From assembly GCF_004798685.1 (NCBI RefSeq), contig NZ_CP039291.1:1-64000 (forward strand): 64,000 bases of DNA. Reading direction: 5' to 3'. This document shows, one piece after another, positions 1 through 14,309 of the stretch. A program made the position numbers and the translations under genes. Below the pieces are notes generated by a model. It worked only from the letters and a program-made list of their open reading frames with translations. It did no database searches and was not told where the DNA came from. Positions within the stretch are counted from its first letter, which is position 1. Every line of letters begins with the position of its first letter. Source of the DNA: Cellulomonas shaoxiangyii (GTDB lineage: Bacteria > Actinomycetota > Actinomycetes > Actinomycetales > Cellulomonadaceae).

Positions 1-142
1 GACGGACCGCCGGAGGTCTGGGACGCCCCGCACGCCGGTCGCGCACGAACGCACCCGCGCGCACAGGTGTGGACAACTATGTGGACGACGGGCCCGCGTG
101 CCAGACTCGCCGGACCGCGAGACCGATCATCGAGGTAGGACG
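1..142. promoter_or_regulatory. dnaA upstream region with DnaA boxes
   Basis: Leader of dnaA. A consensus actinobacterial DnaA box in reverse orientation, TGTGGACAA, lies at 68-76, followed by a one-mismatch copy TGTGGACGA at 80-88. Boxes placed here are known to let DnaA repress its own gene, and they also extend the origin region to this side. A Shine-Dalgarno GAGG at 132-135 precedes the TTG start at 143. I see no gene in these bases. Confidence 0.7.
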
Positions 143-1732
143 TTGTCACAGGACGAAGAACCGGCCCGCGTCTGGGGGCACGTCGTGGCGTCCCTCGAGG
201 CCAGCCCCGACATCACCCCGCGCCAGCTGGCGTTCGTCCGCCTGGCGCACCCCCTGGGGCTGCTCGACGGGACGATGATCCTCGCGGTCGGCAACGACCT
301 GACGAAGGAGTACCTCGAGTCGCGCGTGCGCGGCGAGGTGACGGAGGCGCTGACCGAGGCACTCGGGCGCGAGGCCCGCTTCGCCATCACGGTCGACCCG
401 GACGTCGCCGGTGACGTGCCGCCCGCGCTGCGCGTCGTCCCTCCCGGACCGGCCGACGACCGCTTCGGCCGCGACAGCCGCGACGCCCGCGACAGCCGCG
501 ACGACGACCTGCGCCCCGACCTCGCGCTCGTCTCCTCCCCCGGGTACGGCGGCTTCGGGCGCGACGACCGCGACCCCGACCCCTCCGGACGTGCGGACCG
601 CACGGGCGACGGGCGCGACGACGGGCGCCCCCCGCTGCGCGCCATCGACGGCAGCCTCGCCGAGGACGTCCGCCCGGCCCGCCGCGGCCTGTCCGAGCCG
701 GCGCGGCTCAACCCCAAGTACCTGTTCGAGACCTTCGTCATCGGCTCGTCCAACCGGTTCGCGCACGCGGCGGCGGTGGCCGTCGCCGAGGCACCCGCGA
801 AGGCCTACAACCCGCTGTTCATCTACGGGGACTCGGGACTGGGCAAGACGCACCTGCTGCACGCGATCGGCCACTACGCCCAGAACCTCTACCCGACGGT
901 GCGGGTGCGGTACGTGAACTCCGAGGAGTTCACGAACGACTTCATCAACTCCATCAGTGAGGGAAAGGCGGGCGCGTTCCAGCGCCGCTACCGCGAGGTG
1001 GACGTGCTCCTCATCGACGACATCCAGTTCCTGCAGGGCAAGGAACAGACGATGGAGGAGTTCTTCCACACGTTCAACACCCTGCACAACGCGAACAAGC
1101 AGGTCGTCATCACCTCGGACGTCCCGCCGAAGCAGCTCAACGGCTTCGAGGACCGGATGCGCTCCCGCTTCGAGTGGGGCCTCATCACCGACGTGCAGCC
1201 CCCGGACCTCGAGACGCGCATCGCGATCCTCCGCAAGAAGGCGGCGAGCGAGCGGCTGCAGGCCCCGGACGACGTGCTCGAGTACATCGCGTCGAAGATC
1301 TCGACCAACATCCGTGAGCTCGAGGGCGCGCTGATCCGGGTGACGGCGTTCGCGAACCTCAACCGCCAGCAGGTCGACGTGTCGCTCGCGGAGATCGTCC
1401 TCAAGGACCTGATCACCGACGACCAGACGCAGGAGATCACCGCGACGACGGTGATCGGCCAGACCGCCGCGTACTTCGGCCTGTCCATCGAGGACCTGTG
1501 CGGCTCGAGCCGCTCGCGCGTGCTCGTCACGGCGCGGCAGATCGCCATGTACCTGTGCCGGGAGCTGACGGACCTGTCGCTGCCGAAGATCGGCCAGGCG
1601 TTCGGTGGCCGTGACCACACGACCGTCATGCACGCGAACCGGAAGATCCGCGAGCTCATGGCGGAGCGCCGGTCGATCTACAACCAGGTGACCGAGCTGA
1701 CGAACCGCATCAAGCAGCAGCACCGCGGCTGA
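143..1732 (+). CDS. dnaA: Chromosomal replication initiator protein DnaA
   Basis: AAA+ initiator that binds DnaA boxes, melts oriC and recruits the helicase. The 529-aa product has a short domain I, an Asp/Arg-rich low-complexity domain II (about residues 95-190, typical of high-GC actinobacteria), Walker A GDSGLGKT near residue 230, Walker B LLIDDIQF near 290, and the domain IV DNA-binding signature GGRDHTTVMHA near 490. I chose the TTG at 143 rather than the upstream ATG at 98, because GAGG at 132-135 is correctly spaced and the residues from 143 resemble the usual DnaA N-terminus. First gene of the replication block, with oriC just downstream. Confidence 0.97.
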   Translation: MSQDEEPARVWGHVVASLEASPDITPRQLAFVRLAHPLGLLDGTMILAVGNDLTKEYLESRVRGEVTEALTEALGREARFAITVDPDVAGDVPPALRVVPPGPADDRFGRDSRDARDSRDDDLRPDLALVSSPGYGGFGRDDRDPDPSGRADRTGDGRDDGRPPLRAIDGSLAEDVRPARRGLSEPARLNPKYLFETFVIGSSNRFAHAAAVAVAEAPAKAYNPLFIYGDSGLGKTHLLHAIGHYAQNLYPTVRVRYVNSEEFTNDFINSISEGKAGAFQRRYREVDVLLIDDIQFLQGKEQTMEEFFHTFNTLHNANKQVVITSDVPPKQLNGFEDRMRSRFEWGLITDVQPPDLETRIAILRKKAASERLQAPDDVLEYIASKISTNIRELEGALIRVTAFANLNRQQVDVSLAEIVLKDLITDDQTQEITATTVIGQTAAYFGLSIEDLCGSSRSRVLVTARQIAMYLCRELTDLSLPKIGQAFGGRDHTTVMHANRKIRELMAERRSIYNQVTELTNRIKQQHRG

Positions 1733-2666
1733 CCCCGCCGGCCGTGCACGGCTCCCTGACGGCGTCCACGCACCGCGTGGGCGCCGTCGGTGCGTCCGGG
1801 GCCCCGCGACCGCACCATCCGTCGCGAGCACCCGCGTGCGCACGCGCCGACGAGCGTTCCGGTCGCGCCGCGACGCGGCCGGTCGGCCGCTGGCGCCGGT
1901 GGCCGCCGCACGTCGCCGCTCCACGAACGCTTCCCGCCACACGGCCTCATCCACCGCGATCTCCACCGCCCGCCCGGAGTTGTCCACAGGTTTGCCCACG
2001 GATGGGGACAACCTTCGACCTCCTCGAACGTTGCCCTGGAGCGGCCCTGGGGAGCGGTGTCAGCAGCACGGGCCACGCGCCCTGACCTGCTCTGACGCGT
2101 CCGTCCCGCTCTCCGGCCGGGCGTCGTGCTACGTGCTCACCGAGGACCGCCCATGAGAGGACTCTCACCATCAAACCCGGACAAACGTCTTGACGCGGCT
2201 GTCCACTGCAGGGTGAGACATGCATGGGACGATTGTTCACACCTGTGCACACACCTGTGGATGACGGTGGACGAACCCAGGCGTTGCTGTGGAGCGATCC
2301 TGTGCCGTCGGTGGACGGCGGTGCACGGTCCCGCGTCCGTGCACCGCCGTCCACACCTCGAGGTCGTGCCGTCACAGCGCGGCACACACCCCGATCTGCG
2401 CCCCCACCTGCACGTACGTCGCCCGTCCACACGATGCACAGCCCCGATGACGACGACGACACTTATCTGCTGGAGAGATCCACACACCGCCGTACGGCTG
2501 TGGTGGCGTGGCGACCGGGCGGCGCCCTGCCGACGGTGTTCCGGCCGTCGGACCCGTCGCGTAGTGTTCGGCAGTGCTCCGCCGGTAGCGGCCGGCCGCT
2601 CGCCGGCACCCAGCCCGGACGCCGACCGGCGGGAGCGACGACGGGTCGACGACGAGAAGGTGACGC
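1733..2666. other. oriC: Origin of replication oriC (dnaA-dnaN intergenic region)
   Basis: A gap of about 930 bp without a credible gene, in the classical actinobacterial oriC position. It holds a perfect DnaA box TTGTCCACA at 1980-1988, TTGTTCACA at 2233-2241, reverse TGTGGATGA at 2256-2264, TGGGGACAA at 2003-2011, CCGTCCACA at 2347-2355 and 2423-2431, AGATCCACA at 2476-2484, and weaker copies at 2199-2207 and 2243-2251. The dense group is 2199-2275. No strongly AT-rich unwinding element stands out, as is common at this GC content. A possible dnaN promoter (TTCCGG at 2539, TAGTGT at 2562, 17-bp spacing) is weakly supported. Confidence 0.92.
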
Positions 2667-3797
2667 ATGAGGTTCCGGGTCGAGCGCGACGTGCTGGCCG
2701 AGGCCGTCACGTGGACCGCGCGCAGCCTCCCCACCCGCCCGCCGGTCCCCGTGCTCGCGGGAGTGCGCATCGAGGCGGACACCACGGGCACCGTGCAGCT
2801 GTCGAGCTTCGACTACGAGGTCTCGGCTCGCGCGCAGCTCCCCGCCGACGTCTCCGAACCGGGCACGGTGCTCGTCTCGGGCCGCCTGCTCGCGGAGATC
2901 TCGCGCGCGCTGCCCGCCAAGCCGGTCGACGTCGTGCTCGACGGTACGAAGGTGCAGGTCACGTGCGGGGCGAGCCGCTTCACGCTGCTCACGATGCCGG
3001 TCGAGGACTACCCGGCGCTGCCCGTCATGCCGCCCGTCACGGGAACGGTCGACGGCGACGAGCTCACGCACGCGGTCGCGCAGGTGTCCGTGGCGGCGAG
3101 CCGCGACGACACGCTGCCCCTGCTGACGGGCGTGCGCGTGGAGATCGAGGGCGAGAAGGTCACGCTCCTGGCCACCGACCGCTACCGTCTCGCGCTCCGC
3201 GAGATGACGTGGAAGCCGTCGACGCCGGACCTGTCCGCCGTCGCGCTGGTGCGGGCCCGGACGCTCAACGACGCCGCGAAGTCGCTCGGCAGCGCGGGGT
3301 CGGTGTCGGTGGCGCTGTCCACCGGCGGCGGCGTCGACCTCATCGGCTTCGAGGCCGGGGGCCGGCACACGACCAGCCTCCTCGTCGACGGCGACTACCC
3401 CGCGGTCCGCCGCCTGTTCCCGGACGAGACGCCGATCCACGCGATCGTCCAGACGCACGCGCTCGCCGACGCCGCGAAGCGCGTCGCCCTCGTCGCCGAG
3501 CGGAACACGCCGATCCGCCTCAGCTTCAGCGACGGCCAGGTCGTCCTCGACGCGGGCCAGGGTGACGACGCACAGGCCTCCGAGGCGCTGGAGGCCGTGC
3601 TCGTCGGTGACGACATCTCGGTCGCCTTCAACCCGCAGTTCCTGCTCGACGGCCTGGGTGCCCTCGACACCACGTTCGTGCGCATGTCGTTCACGCACCC
3701 CAACAAGCCGGTGGAGTTCACCGGCCAGGAGTCGCTGGACGGCGAGGCCTCCAAGGACTACCGCTACCTGCTGGTGCCCATCCGCTTCGCCAGCTGA
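2667..3797 (+). CDS. dnaN: DNA polymerase III beta sliding clamp
   Basis: Ring-shaped processivity clamp that tethers the replicative polymerase and many repair proteins to DNA. The 376-aa length is the family norm. The N-terminus (MRFRVERDVLAEAV), the central TDRYRLA motif (about residue 170) and the C-terminal YLLVPIR that forms the peptide-binding pocket are all present. GAGAAGG at 2655-2661 is a good ribosome site for the ATG. It follows oriC and precedes gnd, the conserved actinobacterial order. Confidence 0.98.
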   Translation: MRFRVERDVLAEAVTWTARSLPTRPPVPVLAGVRIEADTTGTVQLSSFDYEVSARAQLPADVSEPGTVLVSGRLLAEISRALPAKPVDVVLDGTKVQVTCGASRFTLLTMPVEDYPALPVMPPVTGTVDGDELTHAVAQVSVAASRDDTLPLLTGVRVEIEGEKVTLLATDRYRLALREMTWKPSTPDLSAVALVRARTLNDAAKSLGSAGSVSVALSTGGGVDLIGFEAGGRHTTSLLVDGDYPAVRRLFPDETPIHAIVQTHALADAAKRVALVAERNTPIRLSFSDGQVVLDAGQGDDAQASEALEAVLVGDDISVAFNPQFLLDGLGALDTTFVRMSFTHPNKPVEFTGQESLDGEASKDYRYLLVPIRFAS

Positions 3798-3925
3798 CGC
3801 CGCCCGCCCGGGCGGCGGCGGACGAGGTGCGGCACAGTGACCGGGGAGCATCCCCACGGCGGTGCTCCCCCGCGTTCGACGCGGACCACGACACGGCGGA
3901 GAACCGCCGCAGGAAGGGGCGAGGG

Positions 3926-4855
3926 ATGCACATCGGGCTGGTCGGCCTGGGCAAGATGGGCGCGAACATGCGCGAGCGGATGCGTGCGGCGGGGATCGAG
4001 GTCACCGGCTACGACCGCAACCCCGACGTCTCCGACGTCGCGTCGCTCGAGGCCCTCGCGCAGGCGCTCCCCCCGGGTGAGCGCGTCGTCTGGGTGATGG
4101 TGCCGTCGGGTGAGGTGACGGACGCCGTCATCTGCGACCTGGCGGGCCTCCTCGACGCCGGTGACCTGGTGATCGACGGCGGCAACTCCTACTACCAGGA
4201 CGACGCGAAGCACGCGGAGCTCCTGGGGCGCACGGGCATCCGCTTCGTCGACGCCGGTGTCTCCGGCGGCGTGTGGGGCCTCGAGAACGGGTACGGCCTC
4301 ATGGTCGGCGGCGCTCCCGAGGACATCGAGCGGGCGATGCCGGTCTTCGATGCGCTGCGTCCGGTGGGCGAGCGGGCGGACGGCTTCGTGCACGTCGGGC
4401 CCGTGGGCGCCGGCCACTTCGCGAAGATGGTGCACAACGGCGTCGAGTACGGCCTCATGCAGGCGTACGCCGAGGGCTACGAGCTGCTCGCGGCGAAGGA
4501 CCTGGTCACGGACGTGGCGGGGACCATGCGCGCGTGGCGCAAGGGCACGGTCGTGCGGTCGTGGCTGCTGGACCTGCTGGTCCAGGCGATCGACCAGGAC
4601 CCGGGCTTCGCGGCCATCGACGACTGGGTCGAGGACTCGGGCGAGGGCCGCTGGACCGTCGACGAGGCCATCGACCTCGCCGTGCCGGCCCCGGTCATCG
4701 CGGCGTCGCTGTTCGCACGGTTCGCGTCCCGCCAGGGCGAGTCGCCCGCGATGAAGGCCGTCGCGGCGCTCCGCCAGCAGTTCGGCGGCCACGCCGTGAA
4801 GGTCGCCGGCGGCGAGACCGTCACGCCGACGGCCCCGGCGACGTCGGAGGGCTGA
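3926..4855 (+). CDS. gnd: 6-phosphogluconate dehydrogenase, short decarboxylating form
   Basis: Oxidative pentose-phosphate enzyme converting 6-phosphogluconate to ribulose-5-phosphate. The 309-aa length matches the short form, which is usually NAD-dependent. The Rossmann motif GLVGLGKMG is at the N-terminus, [10 protein letters not shown] follows near residue 85, the substrate-binding SGG near 113, and the catalytic helix [10 protein letters not shown] near 170. Translation is placed at ATG 3926, behind AGGAAGGGG, because an in-frame extension upstream shows no family similarity. The gene sits between dnaN and recF, a known actinobacterial insertion into the replication operon. Confidence 0.93.
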   Translation: MHIGLVGLGKMGANMRERMRAAGIEVTGYDRNPDVSDVASLEALAQALPPGERVVWVMVPSGEVTDAVICDLAGLLDAGDLVIDGGNSYYQDDAKHAELLGRTGIRFVDAGVSGGVWGLENGYGLMVGGAPEDIERAMPVFDALRPVGERADGFVHVGPVGAGHFAKMVHNGVEYGLMQAYAEGYELLAAKDLVTDVAGTMRAWRKGTVVRSWLLDLLVQAIDQDPGFAAIDDWVEDSGEGRWTVDEAIDLAVPAPVIAASLFARFASRQGESPAMKAVAALRQQFGGHAVKVAGGETVTPTAPATSEG

Positions 4856-4863
4856 GGCGCCTC

Positions 4864-6075
4864 GTGTACGTCGCGCACCTGTCCCTCACCGACTTCCGGT
4901 CGTACCCGCAGGTCGAGCTGCCGCTCGAGCCGGGCATCACCGCGCTGGTCGGGCCGAACGGGCAGGGCAAGACGAACCTCGTCGAGGCCATCGGGTACGT
5001 CGCGACGCTGGGCAGCCACCGGGTGCCCAGCGACGCGGCGCTCGTGCGCGCCGGCGCCGACCGCGCGGTCGTGCGCGCCAAGGTCGTGCGCGAGGAGCGG
5101 TCGACGCTCGTCGAGATCGAGGTGACGCCGGGCCGGGCGAACCGCGCGCGCGTCAACGGCGGCTCGCCGGGCCGGGCGCGCGACGTGCTGGGCATCCTCC
5201 GGACTGTCCTGTTCGCGCCCGAGGACCTCGCGCTCGTCAAGGGTGACCCGGACGGGCGCCGGCGCTTCCTCGACGACCTCCTCGTGCAGCTCACCCCGCG
5301 CATCGCGGGGGTGCTGACCGACTACGAGCGGGTGCTGCGCCAGCGGTCCGCGCTGCTGAAGTCGGCGGGAGCCGCGATGCGCTCCCGCGCGGGTGCGGAC
5401 CTGCGCACGCTCGACGTCTGGGACGCCAAGCTCGCGCAGGCGGGGGCGCAGATCGTCGTGGCGAGGCAGGCGCTGGTCGCGGCCCTGCGGCCGCAGGCCG
5501 CGGACGCCTACCGCAAGGTCAGCTCGGGGCAGGGCGAGCTGGAGATGGCGTACCGGTCCTCGCTCGACACCGCCCTGGGACTGCCCGACGACGAGGACGC
5601 GCGGGCGGCCTCGGCCGACGCACCGCCCGCGACGGCCGAGCTCGTCGAGGCGCGGCTCCTCGAGGCCATGGGACGCCTGCGGTCCAAGGAGGTCGAGCGC
5701 GGCGTCAGCCTCGTCGGCCCGCACCGCGACGACCTCGTGCTGACGCTCGGCGCGCTGCCGGCGAAGGGGTATGCGAGCCACGGCGAGTCGTGGTCGGTGG
5801 CGCTCGCCCTGCGGCTGGCGTCCTGGACGCTGCTCACGCACGGGTTCGACGACGCCGGCGGCTGGGCCGCCGACTGGGGCCCGGACGGCGAGCCGGTCCT
5901 GATCCTCGACGACGTCTTCGCCGAGCTCGACACCCGCCGCCGCGACCGCCTGGCGGAGCTCGTCGCGCCCGCCCGGCAGGTGCTCGTCACGGCCGCGGTG
6001 CCGCAGGACGTGCCCGAGCCGCTCACGGGGGCGCGCGTCGACGTCATGGGCGGCGAGGTGTCGCGTGTCGTCTGA
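4864..6075 (+). CDS. recF: DNA replication/repair protein RecF
   Basis: SMC-like ABC ATPase that loads RecA on gapped DNA through RecFOR. The 403-aa product has Walker [10 protein letters not shown] (near residue 28), the ABC signature region LVGPHRDDL (near 282) and Walker [12 protein letters not shown] (near 345). GTG 4864 is used because the conserved [13 protein letters not shown] starts right there; the ORF is open far upstream but that part only mirrors gnd. Its TGA is overlapped by the next start, so recF and the dciA-like gene are translationally coupled. Confidence 0.95.
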   Translation: MYVAHLSLTDFRSYPQVELPLEPGITALVGPNGQGKTNLVEAIGYVATLGSHRVPSDAALVRAGADRAVVRAKVVREERSTLVEIEVTPGRANRARVNGGSPGRARDVLGILRTVLFAPEDLALVKGDPDGRRRFLDDLLVQLTPRIAGVLTDYERVLRQRSALLKSAGAAMRSRAGADLRTLDVWDAKLAQAGAQIVVARQALVAALRPQAADAYRKVSSGQGELEMAYRSSLDTALGLPDDEDARAASADAPPATAELVEARLLEAMGRLRSKEVERGVSLVGPHRDDLVLTLGALPAKGYASHGESWSVALALRLASWTLLTHGFDDAGGWAADWGPDGEPVLILDDVFAELDTRRRDRLAELVAPARQVLVTAAVPQDVPEPLTGARVDVMGGEVSRVV

Positions 6076-6748
6076 CCGGCCGCGCGCCGGCCGGGGCGCG
6101 GGACGTCGGGGCGGCGCACCGCACGCCGACCAGCACACCGACCAGCACGACGACGACCAGCACAGCACCGACCAGCACCATGACGACGCCGAGACCGACG
6201 CGACCCTCCTCCCCGCGCCCACCGTGGTGCCGGACGGCGTCCCGGTCTCGGAGCTGGTCTCCCTCACGCCGCCCGAGCAGGTGGCACGCACGGCGCTCGC
6301 GCGCGCCAAGGCGGCGGCACGCGCCCGGGGCCTGCGTCCGGGGCAGCCGGCGCGCGGTACGGCGGTCTCCAGCGGCGCGGCGCCCGGGCCGCGCGACCCG
6401 CAGCCGCTCTCGGTCTCGGCCGGTCGGCTCGCGCGCGACCTCGGCTGGGAGCCGGGGCTCGTGGTGGGCGACCTGGTGCACCGGTGGGCCCACATCGTCG
6501 GTCCCCAGGTCGCGGAGCACTGCACGTACGAGTCGTTCGAGGCGGGCCTGCTGACCGTGCGGGCGTCGTCGAGCGCGTGGGCCGCGAACCTGCGCCTGCT
6601 GGCGCCGGCGATGCTCGCGCGGTTCGACGAGGCGCTCGGGCCGGGCGTCGTGGTGCAGATCGCCGTGCTGGGGCCGGCGGGCGGTCACGGTTTCGGGCGC
6701 GGGCCCAAGAGGGTCCCCGGCCGCGGCCCGCGGGACACCTGGGGCTGA
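6065..6748 (+). CDS. DUF721 / DciA-like helicase-loader family protein
   Basis: DUF721 (Pfam PF05258) proteins are homologous to DciA, which loads or stimulates DnaB helicase in bacteria without DnaC/DnaI. This 227-aa protein has the DUF721 domain in its C-terminal half (about residues 120-205: [17 protein letters not shown] then [13 protein letters not shown]). The N-terminus is odd: residues 20-45 are dominated by His, Asp and Gln, made of repeated DQHTDQH-like units encoded by a short DNA repeat. GTG 6065 overlaps the recF stop by 11 bp. The recF-DUF721-gyrB order is conserved in actinobacteria. Confidence 0.85.
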   Translation: MSSDRPRAGRGAGRRGGAPHADQHTDQHDDDQHSTDQHHDDAETDATLLPAPTVVPDGVPVSELVSLTPPEQVARTALARAKAAARARGLRPGQPARGTAVSSGAAPGPRDPQPLSVSAGRLARDLGWEPGLVVGDLVHRWAHIVGPQVAEHCTYESFEAGLLTVRASSSAWAANLRLLAPAMLARFDEALGPGVVVQIAVLGPAGGHGFGRGPKRVPGRGPRDTWG

Positions 6749-9076
<2,328 letters not shown>

Positions 9077-9130
9077 GCGTGACCCGCACCCCCACGCCCC
9101 TGGCCCTCGTACCTCTGGAGTGACCCGCAC

Positions 9131-11778
<2,648 letters not shown>

Positions 11779-11782
<4 letters not shown>

Positions 11783-12876
11783 CCGACACGCCCCCCTCGA
11801 TCCCGCCGCGCAAGCGGCCGACCCCGCCCGTGACGGGCCCCGCCGGCCGCGCCCCGGAGGGCGTCGGGGACCGCGCCGGCGCCGCGGCCGTGCCGGAGGG
11901 CGACGGCGCGACGTCCACGTGGTCCGCCACGGTGCGCACCTCGACGATGCCGGGCGGGGCCGGTCGCAGCACCGGGCCGACGGGACCGCGGACGAGCGGC
12001 CCGGCGGTCGGCGGACCGGTGATGCCGGCACCCGGGCGCACCGCGGAGGCGCGCCCGGACCTCCGTCCTGCGGACACACGGCCCGGAGACGCACGGCCGG
12101 TGGACGCACGGCCGGTCGACGCGCGACCCGCGGACCTGCGCCCGGCGGACGCACGCGCCGCGGGGGCACAGCCGGTCGCCCCGCCGGAGGACGAGGTCGA
12201 CGGCCCGCAGGAGCCCTCTCCCCTCGTCACGGCCGTCGACACGACGACCGTCTGGCTCAAGAAGGCGGCCGGTGCGACGAGCGCCAAGCTGTCGCAGGCG
12301 TACACCCAGCTGACCCGCCCGAGGACCGAGGACCCCGAGATGACGACCACCCCGGACGCCCCCGCCACCGTCGCCCCGAGCCGTGCGGAGGCTCCTGCTG
12401 CGGGCGCCGCGCCGCGCGTGACGGGTCCCGCCACGGGTGGCACCCCGCGTGCGACGGGTCCCGCCACGGGCGCCACGCCCCGCCCCGGCACGGGGCGCAT
12501 CCCCGCCGTGGGCGGGCCGCGCCGGGTGCGCCTGTCGGTGTCCCGGGTCGACCCGTGGTCGGTCATGAAGCTGGCGTTCCTGCTGTCCGTGGCGGTCGGC
12601 ATCATGATCGTCGTCGCGGCCGCGGTGCTGTGGTTCACCCTCGACGGCCTGCAGGTCTTCGCGCAGGTGGACGAGCTGATCGCGCAGGTCGCCGGGCCGG
12701 AGAGCACCCTGAACGTGCTCGAGTTCCTGTCGTTCCAGAAGACGATCTCGGCGGCGACGCTCGTGGCCGTCATCGACGTCTTCCTGCTGACGGCCCTCTC
12801 GACGATCGGCGCGTTCCTGTACAACCTCGTGGCGGCGCTGGTCGGCGGCGTGCACGTGACCATGACGGACGAGTGA
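11779..12876 (+). CDS. DUF3566 membrane protein downstream of gyrA
   Basis: Conserved actinobacterial membrane protein of unknown function (DUF3566, PF12089), characteristically next to gyrA. 365 aa: the first about 250 residues are disordered and Pro/Ala/Arg-rich, including back-to-back [13 protein letters not shown] repeats near residues 95-130 and [10 protein letters not shown] repeats near 215. The C-terminal DUF3566 region (from [16 protein letters not shown]) holds two predicted transmembrane segments around residues 268-290 and 322-345. ATG 11779 overlaps the gyrA stop by 4 bp, so the pair is translationally coupled. The function cannot be stated. Confidence 0.88.
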
Positions 12877-13006
12877 CGTCGCCGTCGGGACGCCCTCGCC
12901 GGCCGCGCCCGGACCGGTCCGCCGGTTTGGGTTCGTCCCCGGCCCTGAGGTAGTCTCGACCGTCGCACCCGCCCGGCTCCCCGGAGCGGTCAGGGTGGTG
13001 CGAGAC

Positions 13007-13080
13007 GGGCCTATAGCTCAGACGGTTAGAGCGCTTCCCTGATAAGGAAGAGGTCACAGGTTCAAGTCCTGTTAGGCCCA
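13007..13080 (+). tRNA. tRNA-Ile (GAT)
   Basis: Complete cloverleaf of 74 nt. The acceptor stem GGGCCTA (13007-13013) pairs with TAGGCCC (13073-13079) and the discriminator A is at 13080. The anticodon GAT lies at 13041-13043 between CTTCC and GGAAG. T-loop GTTCAAGTC is intact. CCA is not encoded. The gyrA-DUF3566-tRNA-Ile-tRNA-Ala order is common in actinobacteria. Confidence 0.97.
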
Positions 13081-13138
13081 CGTACGCGTCGGTCCCGCTC
13101 GGGTCGCGCCACCGGCACCACCCGAGACGGGGGATCCG

Positions 13139-13258
13139 ATGAAGAAGCTCCTGCTGGTCGCCGCGGTCGCGGCCGTCGGTTTCGCCGCGTGGCAGAAGTA
13201 CGCGCAGGACCGCGACGAGCGCGACCTGTGGGCCGAGGTCACCGACACGTTCGAGTGA
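13139..13258 (+). CDS. DLW-39 family small membrane protein
   Basis: A 39-codon gene between the two tRNAs. The product starts with MKKLLLVAAVAAVGFAAW, a single hydrophobic segment, and continues with a charged tail containing DERDLWAEVTD. Length and the central DLW match the actinobacterial DLW-39 family, whose function is unknown. The ATG follows GGGGG-rich sequence and the TGA is at 13256-13258. Short length makes it easy to overlook. The fixed location between tRNA-Ile and tRNA-Ala supports it being real. Confidence 0.85.
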   Translation: MKKLLLVAAVAAVGFAAWQKYAQDRDERDLWAEVTDTFE

Positions 13259-13306
13259 CCGCCGGCTCCGCTCGCGGAGCGGCGCGAAGCGGCAGCAGCC
13301 GCACCC

Positions 13307-13379
13307 GGGGCCATGGCGCAATTGGTAGCGCACCTGCTTTGCAAGCAGGGGGTTAGGGGTTCGAGTCCCCTTGGCTCCA
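13307..13379 (+). tRNA. tRNA-Ala (TGC)
   Basis: Complete 73-nt tRNA. The acceptor GGGGCCA (13307-13313) pairs with TGGCTCC (13372-13378) and the discriminator A is at 13379. Anticodon TGC at 13340-13342 sits between CCTGC and GCAGG. CCA is not encoded. Sequence immediately downstream changes to lower-GC island DNA, so the 3' end of this gene is the probable insertion point of the following mobile segment. Confidence 0.97.
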
Positions 13380-13441
13380 CTACAGATTCACTCCCGGTGA
13401 GCCTTTCGCCAGGGTGGCGACCGGTGATGCTCGACTAGGGC

Positions 13442-14190
13442 GTGTCTCCCATATCTGGGGGAGGCTCGCGACATTGCGTGAAGGTGTCGGCGTCTTCGCG
13501 GTATCGGGCGCTCCCGGACGAGCAGTGGGCTCGGGTCGACCCGCTGCTACCCTCGAATGAGGGCCGGAGTGGGCATCCGTCCGGGGACAACCGTCGGGTT
13601 GTCGAGAGGATCCTTACCGGTATCGGACGGGGATCCCGTGGCGAGACCTGCCGCGCGAGCAGTTCGGCGCGTAGCAGACGGCCTGGAAGAGTCATCGCTA
13701 TGCCGCGGACGGGACGTGGGACCGGGTGTTGGCGCGGTAGCTCACCGAGGCCGACGTGGTCGGCGAAGTGGACTGGGCCGTCTCGGTGGACGCGACGATC
13801 GCTCGTGGACACCAGCACACGACTAATACCAGTCACCCGCACCAGGACACAGAGGGCCCCGTCGAAGCACAGGAATCTGCCGATCGCGAGGTGAACCTGC
13901 CAACCATGGCATCGGACGATCTCGCGGAGGGCTGACCACCAAGATCCACACCGCAGTCGACGGGGGTGGTCGCCAGCTGGCTGCCGTGGTCACTGTTGGG
14001 CACGGCAACGGCGGCGCGCTGCTCCCCCGCTGTGCTGGCCGACATCCGCGTCCCACGCCTGGCTGCGCGTCGCCCGCGCACCAGGCTCGACGCGGGATCG
14101 CGGACAGGCGCACTCCGCCGGCATCGATCGCCGGGCGCTGCACGCCCGCGGCACCGTGGTGCATCGTCCCGGCGGGCGGGCGCTGGGCTC
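13442..14190 (+). pseudogene. Decayed IS5-type transposase
   Basis: Remnant of a DDE transposase in several frames. The first frame starts around 13442 and reads LPDEQWARVDPLLPS, the conserved N-terminus of IS5-group transposases. A frameshift near 13625 leads to PWRDLPREQFG in another frame, then an in-frame TAG near 13738, then SVDATIARGHQHT, the segment around the first catalytic Asp. Further downstream TKIHTAVDGGG and ADIRVPR fragments appear in other frames, and similarity fades by about 14190. Multiple frameshifts and stops make it non-functional. I could not assign convincing terminal repeats. It marks the left edge of the island. Confidence 0.8.
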
Positions 14191-14309
14191 AGTCGGGACT
14201 TCAGCGAGGGTGCGAGCGCGCCTTCACCCGCCCCGGGGGGCGTTGCTCCATAGGGAGGCCCCAGCTGGTAGCTATCCTCCGACTACTTGCGGCGACGCAG
14301 CCGTAACGA

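Noticed and set aside
146..2011. Long open frames on the minus strand opposite dnaA (and similar ones opposite gyrB, gyrA and the kinases)
   Set aside because: These are codon-bias shadows of genes in GC-rich DNA; their translations are Arg/Ala/Pro-rich and show no domain.
13381..14300. Intact IS5 element
   Set aside because: The transposase has several stops and frameshifts and no clear matching ends.
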